A stretch of 64,000 nucleotides of DNA, from positions 34,355,999 through 34,419,998 of the forward strand of contig OX243814.1 in the NCBI GenBank assembly GCA_945859605.1. Reading direction: 5' to 3'. Every line of letters starts with the position of its first letter. Position 1 is the stretch's first letter. The notes below the pieces were generated by a model. It worked only from the letters and a program-made list of their open reading frames with translations. It made no database searches and had not been told where the DNA came from. Shown piece after piece: positions 22,630-33,392 of this stretch. The DNA comes from Lumbricus rubellus (taxonomy: Eukaryota > Annelida > Clitellata > Crassiclitellata > Lumbricidae). A program made the translations under genes and the position numbers.

Positions 22630-25600
22630 CTATCTGCCTGCTGCGCTGTTGGATGTCGACGGCTTCTCCGTTGACTGTTCAGTGCCATCCAATGTCTTCA
22701 GCAGTCGAAAGAGACCGCCTGCCTCACGTATGCGACTGAACTCAATGCAGAAAGCCTGAATCTCGATGAAGATATCCTGAAAAATAAACATCATGTCACA
22801 CAGTTAGTTTACCATTATTACCACATACCATCTACCTATTTCTAGCTTATTTATTTATTTATTACAGCAATTTGATAAAGCATCCCTTCAAGGTTCACTA
22901 CTCAGGAGTGCTTTCAGTCCAGTGCCAGTCGAATAGAACAATCTTATGGACAGTGAGAAATAAGACAGAGAAACCAATAGGCATTTGACAAAGAGTAGCA
23001 TTGTTAGTAAAAGATAGTTAGGAAGAACAAATGAGGAAAAGACACTGTCCATTACAATGGGAGTAAATATCAAAACCTAATAAAACTACGCAGCTTTAAC
23101 TTAACATCAACAATTCAACATATAACTAAAAACAAACAATGTTCTTACAATGAGACAAACAAAATAATGTTAACCAAAAACGTGTACAACGGTCTTTCAA
23201 AATTCAACTTTTAAATAATTCACAGGATGAAATCGTCTTGTAACCTTGATATCTATGATCTTATTCCTGATGAGCGACTGTAGAAAGACGCAAACAAGCC
23301 GTACGAGTCGGTTCTGCATGTACCGATCTTTTATCGTCTCGCATGTTGAAATGCAGTTGGAAACGTACAGATAGACAAATTCCGATGGAAGCTCGATTGC
23401 CTAAAATCAAATGCAAGCAGACTTCATTTTTCATTTTTCTGTGAGATAGGAAACAAGAGCTGACCATCTGTGACTAGAGCCAGTCACCAGATGTTTGTTT
23501 GATCGTATGGTTGAAAAAGATTTTAGCTGACCAAGTGAAAGCATGATGGATGGATCCAGATTTGACGAGGGCCTATGACAACGTAGGCCGTTGCCCTCGA
23601 AATTTTTTTGGGGGGGGGCATAATACAGTACTATTTTAGAGTCAGTGAAAGCATGGACTGTATATTCGCTTAATATACATCAGGTTGACAAGTCGCAACA
23701 TGATTACAAGTAGACGTGAAATGTGGTTAAACTCCAGAATAATTCATTTATTATTATCCAGGATTGTCATAAAACACAATGGTTTTTGAAGACATCAAGC
23801 CCAGAAACTAACAAATGAGCAGCTGCCATATTTAGTTTATTCTTTTCCCCCTTTTGGACTTCATTCCAAAAAGCGTCAATGCTGAACTTTCCTGTCTTGC
23901 ATCGTTCTGTCCTGGTACCCTATAGAACTCTTCTTGGTCTCAGACAGAGTACCACATGGTCTTCGTCTTGTCTTGCATTTTGAAGACTTCTTAGATACAG
24001 ATATACCGGTACTTAAGTCAGGCGTCTCTTGAACTCTGTTTAAAATATACCTGCCCTACATACAAAAGACGCTGAACTTTTAGAAGTTGCAAACCGTTTA
24101 ATTTCTTACGTGAAAAGGAAGATCCAGCAAAAGTCCAATATACAAATAATTTCCAACTCAACGAATTGGAATTGAATACTGCATAGCATTGTATTGAGCA
24201 TGGACTCGATTGGTTCTTCTGTTTGAGTTCTCATGTGTTTGCATAAAAGTGTGTGTTAAAGCTAGCTGAGTTCTATATTCATTTGCATAAAAATAAAAGC
24301 GCAAACAAAGCAAAAATAACGAGAGTTAAACCAACCGAAGTTAGACGATTAACAACTTCCATCGAATGCAAAGACATCTCCATGTTTACGAGAACCGACA
24401 AATATCTAAAAAAATAACACATCACAGACGCTACAACAAGGATTTCATGTGAGGTAATATCACGTAAACAACTTATTTATGCATATAAGAGTTAAAGTGA
24501 TAGCATTTCGTAGATATGAACTCCTAACGCCAAATGCAATGTCAGCCTGTTTAAAATTGACAACTAAATCAGAATAGCTTTAAAAACAATCCTTGATATA
24601 TTCCCAGGAATGAATATACACTGTGTCCCAATAAATCGGGACCCCTTTTTATAATGTGAATAAAACAGGCAAATCTTAATCGATTTTCAAAATTTCAAAA
24701 CTGTTTTTATCCTGAGATAATTATCTTCCACTGATTTAAATATGAAGTTTCTGGCATGATTATTGACGTCACAATTACGTCATTTGCATCAGAGAATTCA
24801 AATGTTAAGTACCGAACACAACGATTTTTGTTGACATTTGGTTTCGATATGTAAATTAACGACGTCATTATGACGTAATTTTTTAGTGATGGCCGTTCAT
24901 AAATTACCAATTTGTAGATAATTATCTCAGGATAAAAACAGTTTTGAAATTTTGAAAATCGATTAAGATTTGCCTGTTTTATTCACATTATAAAAAGGGG
25001 TCCCGATTTATTGGGACACAGTGTATAGACCAAATGTCTTTTCCAGTTAATTTATCATCATGAAAACATGACACTTAGGAAATTTATTTAATCGGGAAAT
25101 TTCTCATGTCGTAAAAATGTCGTGGCATCTGTAACGTGTGCAGAGTATCAGCTTTATGATAAAAACGTTTGAGCAGATACAAATTGTTTAAGCTGACTTT
25201 CTGAACAAAAGATCAAAATGTTTTTAGAGTTTTGCTCTGAGACAAAGTATTTGCACATACCATGGAATGCGATCACTTCTTATACGTTCAAAAAGTCGTG
25301 ATCATTCTAAGACGTGTTTCACTGCATAACTTACTCGGTGATCTGATTCGACTGCATGAGCTTCAGCAGAACTTCGATGGCAATCAGTGGATTGGCTTCC
25401 ACAAGATCAGGTAACTGAAAAGACATCACGAATATCACATCATACTGTATAAAGAATAAACACATGGATGGATGGCAAATTTACTGTTGTGCAATTTACC
25501 GATCTGCAACTATGATGTAAAAAACCCAGTATTCAGCGATCAACAGGGCTGTCAATGGGTATATGAAGGCCTGAGTAGTGATTATCTATTCGAACGATTG

Positions 25601-27506
25601 CCCCCAGGTGGGCAAATCAGTACTCCTGTGAAGCTAAGGCACATGTTGTATCTATTGGTGTAATGGCGAATACAAGATTGCTTGCGTTGGGGCAATAGTA
25701 TTTCAAAAGAGTGCCACGCTGCAGCAGTCCATCATGTACTTATGAATGATCATGAATTTAACATCTTACAATAATTGATATCGGCTTAAATTAGTTTGAA
25801 CAGTTTGCATCATTCACACAGGGTTAGAGATTGAATTCAACATTTCAACAATAACACAGCGATCACTTATTTGTTTATTTACTGAGAAATTGATATAGCG
25901 CTCATTGCAGGTTGCTGTCATGACATTCTCCAGAGTTCTCCAAACTAAATCTTAATCCAAGGTCAGTTGGAGTAAAATAAAATTTCTTACTTTGGCTGGT
26001 GTTAATCCCGTGTGAAAGACAAGTGATGGATTCTTCTCGAGTTCGGAGAGCAGTTGCTGCTGCTGATGCAAAACCAATGGACCGGCAAACGCCTTCAGCA
26101 TCAGACGACGCACCTCAGTGCCAACGGAACTGTTCTTGCACAGGCTGGCATCCCACTGCGGCAAATGCTCTTCCACCGGAGGATTCATCCAAACCAACTG
26201 GAAACATAAAGGAATAGATTAACGGGAATCTTACCAGGCGGAAAAATTAAACAAAATGAGCCTGGCTGCCGAGTTCATAAGGTTCGACTGAAGGGAGGAT
26301 AAGCGAACTTTGGGAAGCCCAGCAAATTTGTTTGTTTTGTTTGTATGTGCACTTGTTATAGCACCCCTTCAATCTCTCTCTACTGAGAGGCACTCCCGAA
26401 TGCAGAGCGGACACTGCATCGGAGTTTCACGCCAAAGCGCTGAGCAATTGTGAGTGAAGGACTTACTCAAGGTCCTTACGCAGCGAGGTGGATTCGAACC
26501 TCGAACCTTCCGGCTCCAAGGCAACGACGCCACCACTACACCACCGCGCACCACAAATACATCACCATAACAAGTGTATCAGCATCAGTATTCTAAAAAC
26601 TTAGAAATACATCGCAAACGTACTTCCTCGTCAAGGGAACAGTGAAGAGGCGGCGCAAGCTGTATGAATTCTGGTCGCAAGTATTTGTCGAATGTGGGAT
26701 TTGGTGAACCGATGATGGCCTCAAGCGTCTGACGTTGCACATCCTGGTTTATACAACCCGGCCGATTGAACTGCTCAAATCTGAAACAGGAAATCTATTT
26801 CACATCATTCTCCAAGATACAACAAGACAGAGATAGATATATACAATACAAGATAGAGATATACAATACAAGATAGAGATAGAGATATACAATCACAAGA
26901 TAGAGATATACAATACAAGATAGAGATATACAATCACAAGATAGAGATAGAGATATACAATACAAGATAGAGATATACAATACAAGATAGAGATAAAGAT
27001 ACACAATCACAAGATAGAGATATACAATCACAAGATAGAGATAAAGATACACAATCACAAGATAGAGATATACAATACAAGATAGAGATAGAGATATACA
27101 ATCACAAGATAGAGATATACAATCACAAGATAGAGATATACACTCACAAGATATAGAGATACACAATCACAAGATAGAGATACACAATCACAAGATAGAG
27201 AATTATACAATCACAAATTGCCTGAAACAGGAATAAATTTACTTTTTACTGAAAAATGAATTCATAGCAAGTAAACTTCTAAAGGCAATTGCATTAATCG
27301 TAGACATACATTCCCATTGTCCTGACGTTTGCATCTCAAACAGAACAGAATAAAAAATACCAACTTGAATTAAACTACTAAACAGAAACTGCTATTCTGT
27401 GCATAAAACAGTAATATTGTACAAATAACAGTACTGAAGCAATAGCATTGTATAGATCTGATGCAATAGTTTAGTTGCAAATGACATTAAGATTAAATGG
27501 GCCAGT

Positions 27507-27539
<33 letters not shown>

Positions 27540-27594
27540 TCAATCATGCCTACATTGCCTAGGTGCAAATGACATTAAGATCACCTGGGCCAGC

Positions 27595-27688
<94 letters not shown>

Positions 27689-30600
27689 GAATAATGAAAT
27701 CAATCAATCACATAAATTTATATAGCACCCTCTTCAAGATCTCTACTCACAGGCACTCCCAATCCTGGTACCGATACCTGCTAGCAGTGTCTGGTTAATC
27801 AAATTAAAGAACCTAAAGCCAAGCAGCGACGTACGTAGTTGGCCACAGATCTGGATCCGACATAATGCATGGAATGGCGGATTTACTTCTGCCGGGCATC
27901 TCCGACTGTCTCTCCACTAGACTCAACTGGATTCCACTGGGGTCGATCGGCTGGAAATAACATCAAAGTAACAAATGTATCAACTGTCAACTCCACATCT
28001 ATGTGTTCTAACTTGTCTGCGGAAACACACCTGTTCTGATTTTAGAGCCACCTGAGGAATTACTTGCTCAGATATTAACTTTTTGTTGCTCTAAAAAATT
28101 ACTTAAGCTAGCAAGCACAGCAGTTCTCAGTGGCACTTAACAGGAGACATATTAGGCTTTTAAATACCTAAAAAGAAAAGATGTCGTCCAATTCATAAGT
28201 CATTGGCCTACCATCATGTCAATTTTTTCCACTGTGAATCTACAGGGCATTGTCGTTGTGTCTATGAGCACAAGCATGTACATGCTGCACTTTTAGGCAT
28301 GATAATCTTAAACATTCCCAAGCACGACTCAACAATGAAATAAACAGAATGTAATAAGTTTTACATGGCAGGTTCTTAAAATACAAGATTATATGCAAAA
28401 TTTACTCACTGGGAGGGTGTTGACATCTAAATCCAGAATCTGCTTTGGAGTCTTCTTAAAAAGCTTTAAAAAATAAATAAACCAAGGCATTAAGTGTCTG
28501 TGTAGAAGTAACACCGTTAGCATACATACTTACAGCCAAAGGACCTAATCTATTGCAACCCTCATCTAGTGATTCTAGTCACTGCCCAATCTGTATAACC
28601 ATACCTGAGACACGACTTTACCTAGTATTCGCTGTTGGAGAAAATTGAAAATACTGCTCCAAGACCAATTCATTTTAAATCCAATTATTCATTTTTAAAA
28701 TCCCATCATTTATTTTAAAATTGCGATTAAATAATAGCTCCTTCCTAATAAATACATCGCAATAATTTGCAGACATTTATCCGCACCTCATATTGAGTTC
28801 AATGCAGTATAAAGCAACTCTGCACAAAACAAGATGTTGGAAATAAAGACATGCAGAAAATCATTTATAAGGTATTCCTCGTTTAATTTAGAAATGTCTT
28901 ACTTCTTTTGTGGGCGATAATAGCTGTGACACAAAGTATTTCTCTGAGTTGGTAACTTTTGGTATAGCCCAGTGGAACTCTTTCTTGTTGCCATTCTTAT
29001 CGCTATCATCCGGCAGAGGGGGATTCTACAAAAGAAAATATAAGTAAACAATGCATCAGTTGAACAGTACAGCTGTGAATAACAGATTCACTCAAAAAAA
29101 CATCATCAATATATCCCGAACGTAGAAATTATTTTGTCTACATGTTTTAATATTTATCAACCCACAGAAATGTATATCAGTGGACTCGAGTTCAATCCCT
29201 GAAGCCCCGTAGGATAGATAGTTAGACGTGCTTAAATATAGACTGCTATTAGCGCCCTTGTATTGCAGATAGTAGTTAAGATTTGTGATTAGTGTTCTTG
29301 TGAATTGTTTCAATTGAAAAACTGGTTTCAGTTTGTCAACATGATGCACGGTCTCATTGGAATGATAGTCTCCACCGTTACGGGCTAAACCACATGTCTG
29401 GGGTCTCCTCCGTGTCTTCCCATTCGCTGAAGCCTCTGAATAGCTCGTACTGTAACAGGAGCTTTATGAATGAAAAGATATATACCGGGTGGCGCATAAA
29501 AAACGTCCCCAAACTTTGTTAATCTGGCAAAGATCTAATTTCAGAGATATCAAATATTAATTTACACCAAAATGTTAAGCAATCATTTCTGTGCACACAT
29601 GTCAAATTTCAAGAGAGTACGTTTATTATATCACACTCTGCGGCAAGGTTATAACGTCGTACCTGTTAAAATATTTTGCACAAAACTACGTAATTTATTT
29701 TGCCGCGAACGAAAGTCTTCAATTGCGCCAGTAAGACTTTATCATGAGACTAGTCGTTTCTCTAAAAAATGTAATGGCTTCTGCTGGAGATTCGAGGCCC
29801 GGTAAAACACACATCATCGTCATTGATCCTCGGAAAACCAAAGTCAATGGAGACTGGAGAGTAGGCCTATTACATTGGCTTGTTACGCGATAAGCTCATT
29901 CCCGAACGTCGTATAGGCCTAGTACGTAGACTCAATCCTGATGACAATTAGGCCTACATCTTTCAACAAGACAGTGCTCCTTCACATCGTTGCAGATTGG
30001 ATCAGCAATTTCTTCAAGCAAACATCCCTGATTTTATCCACAGTGATGCCTGGCCTCCAAACTCTCCCGATCTAAATCCTATGGTCTACTTATGCACGGA
30101 GCGCCCCAAAGGAGCTTGTGTAATGTGTATGCTGGTCGCAGAAAATTGTTTCTAACATTAATGCTGACGAACTTAAGCAGGTCATTGAAGTAAAAAATTA
30201 ATGGTCTCTATTAGACGACACACAAATAGGCCTACAGAAGTCAACAGGACAGTGGAAATAGCGTTTAAGGGTCGTTACAAGAGAAAGCGGAGGATCAATC
30301 AAACATTTGCTCGCGTAAAACATCATCATTAAACAACTGTGCAAAATTTTGGCCATGGGTCATACAGTTCTAACAACAATTTCTCTCAAACGGTTGAGTA
30401 TTTTTAGCTAAAATTTGGCTGTGTTGTACAAATATGAATTATGCATAGTTTGATGTACTATGATTTAGTTTATCTTTCAAATTGTTTAATTGCCAGCCTT
30501 CCAGGTTAACAACGTTTGGGAACGTTTTTAATGACGTAGGTTTGTGCAAAATATTTTAACAGGTACGACGTTATAACCTAGCCGCAGAGTGTGATATAAT

Positions 30601-32616
30601 AAACGTACTCTCTTGAAATTTGACATGTGTACACAGAAATGATTGCTTAACATTTTGGTGTAAATTAATATTTGATATCTCTGAAATTAGATCTTTGCCA
30701 GATTAACAAAGTTTGGGGACGTTTTTTATGCGCCACCCGGTATAATTACTTCACATCAGCGAACAAACATTAACTGTTATTTTTAGCAAAAAAACGTTTT
30801 GCCTGCCTACCAAAAGATGAACGAAGACAGCTGCAAATGGGTTGGCAGCGAGAGGTTCCGGAGAGTACATCTCATACATGAGGTAGATGGCAGCCAGTCT
30901 TTGCGTTGGATGAGGCAGAAGATCTGGATTTTGAAGCATCAGCACCTTCAAAGAAAACATCAAAACTCACTACACGTGACAACATCCTTCCCAGGTCTTT
31001 TCTGAACCATAACAATAATTGGTTGCAGTGTAATGTTACTGCGCCATTGAAATTGTTGTCATTATTATTATTAAGAAATCGTTATTAACGAGAAAGTTTG
31101 ATCTTATTTAAATGTCATAGCATATAAACCAAAGTGCAGCATAAATTGTTGGTCATTAAAAGAACATAACTTTTTAAAATTTATATTTGATTTTGGACTT
31201 AGGATTTTCTGCTATTTGTATTTGACATTGATTGGATATAGAAATGATGTACCGTACGTTTGTTTATTACACCATGTATGTACACAAAAATGTGGATAGC
31301 AATTGGTCTATTAAAGAATATTCTTATCTCATCTTATTATTAGTGCACAATATTTACCACACCATTCTTACCAAAGACATTCCAATCTTGAAGTATTCTG
31401 ATTTGTTATTGAAATAATGATGAAGAGATGATGCCAGCTGTTCAAATGTCTGAGACTGGGTTGCATCTTCCGAAAGAACACTACAAAAAGAATTTGAATA
31501 AATTTACAGGCTAATAATAGCAGGAATAACTAGATAAGCTATGTCAGCATCTTATTCTCATGCACCACCTGTTGCATTGACAGACGGTTTAGGGTAATAG
31601 AATGAAGAGATGAAAAGACTTGAAAAGAGCATGATATGAAGCGAGCATGGATGCGGTATCGCTTCCCACTACCCTACCAAAGGTCCACTCAACCTTTCAC
31701 TTGTCAGATGGCGTTGGTAAAATCAATCAGCTTTTTTTTATTGGTCCATGTGTAAAATAAGCAGTTGGATATGATGTGCGCCTTGCAAGGCTGCCGACAG
31801 TTAAATGCAACTCCTGTAATAACTCATCATTAATAATACTATCAATATATTGGAATCGTACTGCGCTGTGTCAGCTGAGGTAGACGAGTACATCCACTCG
31901 GTCGCCGATACTCAGTGAGTAAATAAATATGGCCGCCGCAGACAGGGGCAAGCTATGTTTACAGATACTAACTCACTCACTTACTTTATATTAGGCTGCA
32001 GGTCTGAGTGCCTTATAATTCTGCCCCAATATGGGGTGGTTATACTATTTTGGGTGAACACGAAGACTGAGTCACCGTACTCCAAACAATATGGCCACCG
32101 TAGATGCGTGCATAACAGAGCGGCGCGACATGCGGCCTAATATTTCCGCGAAAATTAAAGGACGCTTCAATTTCAGCAGAATGACTGCACTAAACCCTAA
32201 AACTAACCCTAACCGACCCTCACGGCGCCTAACCTGAGCCCTAACCGACCCTCACGCTTTGCATGTTGAGATACATGTTGCGATGTCGTCGACCGGTCGC
32301 GTTCTAATTTTACGGCATTCGTTGGCAGCCATATTGTTTGGAGTACGGTGACTCAGTCTTCGTGTTTACCCTATTTTGTTTACACACTGCATAGCAGCGA
32401 CCAAATCGATGTACTCGTCTACCCAGTTTGAAATTAAACGAAATTATTATGATCGTCATCATCATCATCATCATCATTATCATCGTCATCATCATCATCA
32501 TCATGTCCACCAGACCTTAAAAGGGAAGCAATTTCCTGCATCGTAAATCCTTTCTTCGAGCCTTCACTGGATTCTTGCTTCAAGGATCGCTGGCTAGGGC
32601 CTGAGCTGCCCGACAT
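22630..32616 (-). CDS. CNOT11: CCR4-NOT transcription complex subunit 11
   Basis: Twelve exons on the minus strand: 32616-32516, 31480-31372, 30945-30811, 29025-28903, 28463-28410, 27950-27835, 26780-26624, 26197-25991, 25414-25335, 24405-24336, 23400-23245, 22776-22630. All boundaries are GT-AG and phases agree, giving 484 residues (the human protein is about 510). CNOT11 is a subunit of the cytoplasmic CCR4-NOT deadenylase that binds CNOT10 and the CNOT1 N terminus. Recognisable blocks are [14 protein letters not shown] and [10 protein letters not shown] in the N-terminal half, [21 protein letters not shown], then the conserved C-terminal domain: [78 protein letters not shown]. It shares a 776-bp divergent interval with COMMD5. 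Introns carry a mariner relic, a MITE, SINE copies and tandem repeats. Confidence 0.96.
24619..25023. mobile_element. Mariner-type MITE with perfect 108-bp inverted repeats
   Basis: Starts CACTGTGTCCCAATAAATCG and ends in its complement, with TA on both sides. The two 108-bp ends (24619-24726 and 24916-25023) are identical as far as I can compare them base by base. The 189-bp centre has no gene. It sits in the CNOT11 intron between the exons ending at 25335 and beginning at 24405. Confidence 0.9.
26328..26551 (-). mobile_element. tRNA-derived SINE, near full length
   Basis: On the minus strand the head reads gtgcgcggtggtgtagtgg (A box) and then ggttcgaatcc (B box), followed by a body with caaggacctt, gtccttcactcacaattgct, gcgctttggcgtgaaactcc and a tail with tgaaggggtgctataacaag and (CAAA)n. 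Other copies lie at 42331-42548, 38281-38492 and 49873-51125. It lies in a CNOT11 intron. Confidence 0.85.
26820..27206. repeat. Tandem array of acaagatagagata units
   Basis: About 20 copies of a 17-24 bp unit built from acaagatagagatatacaat(cac), with variants. It lies in the CNOT11 intron next to the exon at 26624-26780. Minus-strand Cys/Ile/Ser/Leu open frames in it are artefacts. There are no unique spacers, so it is not a CRISPR array. Confidence 0.9.
27474..27770. repeat. (AATC)n arrays with a SINE/LINE-type tail
   Basis: A 34-bp phrase (gcaaatgacattaagat...gggccag) occurs twice, each time followed by an (AATC)n tract; the second is about 95 bp long. Right of it tatagcaccctcttcaagat and actcacaggcactccc match the inverted 3' end of the SINE family. 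This is a CNOT11 intron. Confidence 0.8.
29485..30740 (+). mobile_element. Mariner-like element with ~190-bp inverted repeats
   Basis: Starts CCGGGTGGCGCATAAAAAAC and ends in the complement, with TA on both sides. The ends match each other with few changes for about 190 bp (through gttaaaatattttgcacaaa). The middle holds a decayed transposase. The element occupies the CNOT11 intron between the exons ending at 30811 and starting at 29025. Confidence 0.88.
29961..30115 (+). pseudogene. Mariner transposase C-terminal relic
   Basis: The frame reads FQQDSAPSH, then [14 protein letters not shown], the two conserved blocks around the second and third catalytic residues of mariner/Tc1 transposases, where the second normally ends NPIDY. 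The N-terminal DNA-binding part and the first catalytic block are not readable upstream, and the frame closes soon after. It is not functional. Confidence 0.85.
32053..32370. mobile_element. Fold-back element with 43-bp inverted repeats and telomere-like core
   Basis: The arm aacacgaagactgagtcacc...caatatgg at 32053-32095 recurs inverted at 32329-32370 with about one mismatch. The core (32190-32260) contains aaccctaaaactaaccctaa and accgaccctcacg, matching the tandem array at 18293-18547. It lies in CNOT11 intron 1. No clean target duplication was seen. Confidence 0.65.
32452..32505. repeat. (ATC)n microsatellite at the CNOT11 exon 1 donor
   Basis: About 50 bp of ATC/ATT triplets beginning 10 bp inside CNOT11 intron 1. 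Unspliced, it would extend exon 1 with an aspartate run; the phase match to exon 2 shows the donor at 32516 is used instead. Confidence 0.85.
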
Positions 32617-33392
32617 GGTTGCACTTTTATAATCACAAATGAAAAGCAGACAAAGTAAGACAAAATCCCAGCGTCAGACGAAATCAAACAGCCTCAAAAC
32701 GTGACGCCGACTTAAAAACACAATTTACATTTATATTTATTTCACGTGAATGAGATACCGAGCCAAGGACTCTATATGTACCGAGTCATGAAGGAAACTT
32801 TGACGTCACTTGTTACCAATCATGAAACTGTTTTAAACATCAATCTATGGTTTTAAATGACTTAAACACTGACATAGTCACCAAAGTTTAAGAATAAAAC
32901 TGTTAAAACACATGCTATTTGTCATTTGAAGCTGACGGTTGAGAGGCACGATAAGTTTCCTAGATGGTACAAGAATTGGCAAATTTATCTTGCGAAATTC
33001 GCAAGATATTTTCACACTGAAAAAGGACGAGTGAAGCACTTTCACAGACATTACACAGTTTCTAAGCCTAAAATTATGTAACAAAAAACCTAACTTATTC
33101 GCAAGTAGGCCTAACCAGCAAACATTAAATTTATCGAATAACAAAATTAATAATTATAGCCAGTCAAAGCGTGGCGCTTTTTATCCCGTTCCTCCTGCGA
33201 AGCATCTGACAAAAATATGTAATCGATTATTAGAAAGCGAGTGCTGCTGCAGATTTTTTTCTCGGAGAAACCGGATTATCAATAAATTGTTCTAAAAGTT
33301 GACATTTAGTTACCGTCACGCCTTTTATTTGGTCAGAAAAGGATCAGCACAAAAAATTAAAGCAGATAAGTGACTCTAAAGTTGGCCCCAAT
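32617..33392. promoter_or_regulatory. Divergent promoter interval CNOT11 / COMMD5
   Basis: This 776-bp interval separates two start codons that face away from each other, a common arrangement for housekeeping gene pairs. A CCAAT-type word occurs near 32814 (taccaatcatg). No TATA box stands out. Shared regulation is inferred from layout only. Confidence 0.55.

Noticed and set aside
26820..27206. Possible CRISPR-like array
   Set aside because: Units are contiguous and of variable length with no unique spacers, inside a eukaryotic intron. The 15-bp array at 55262-55505 was rejected for the same reason.
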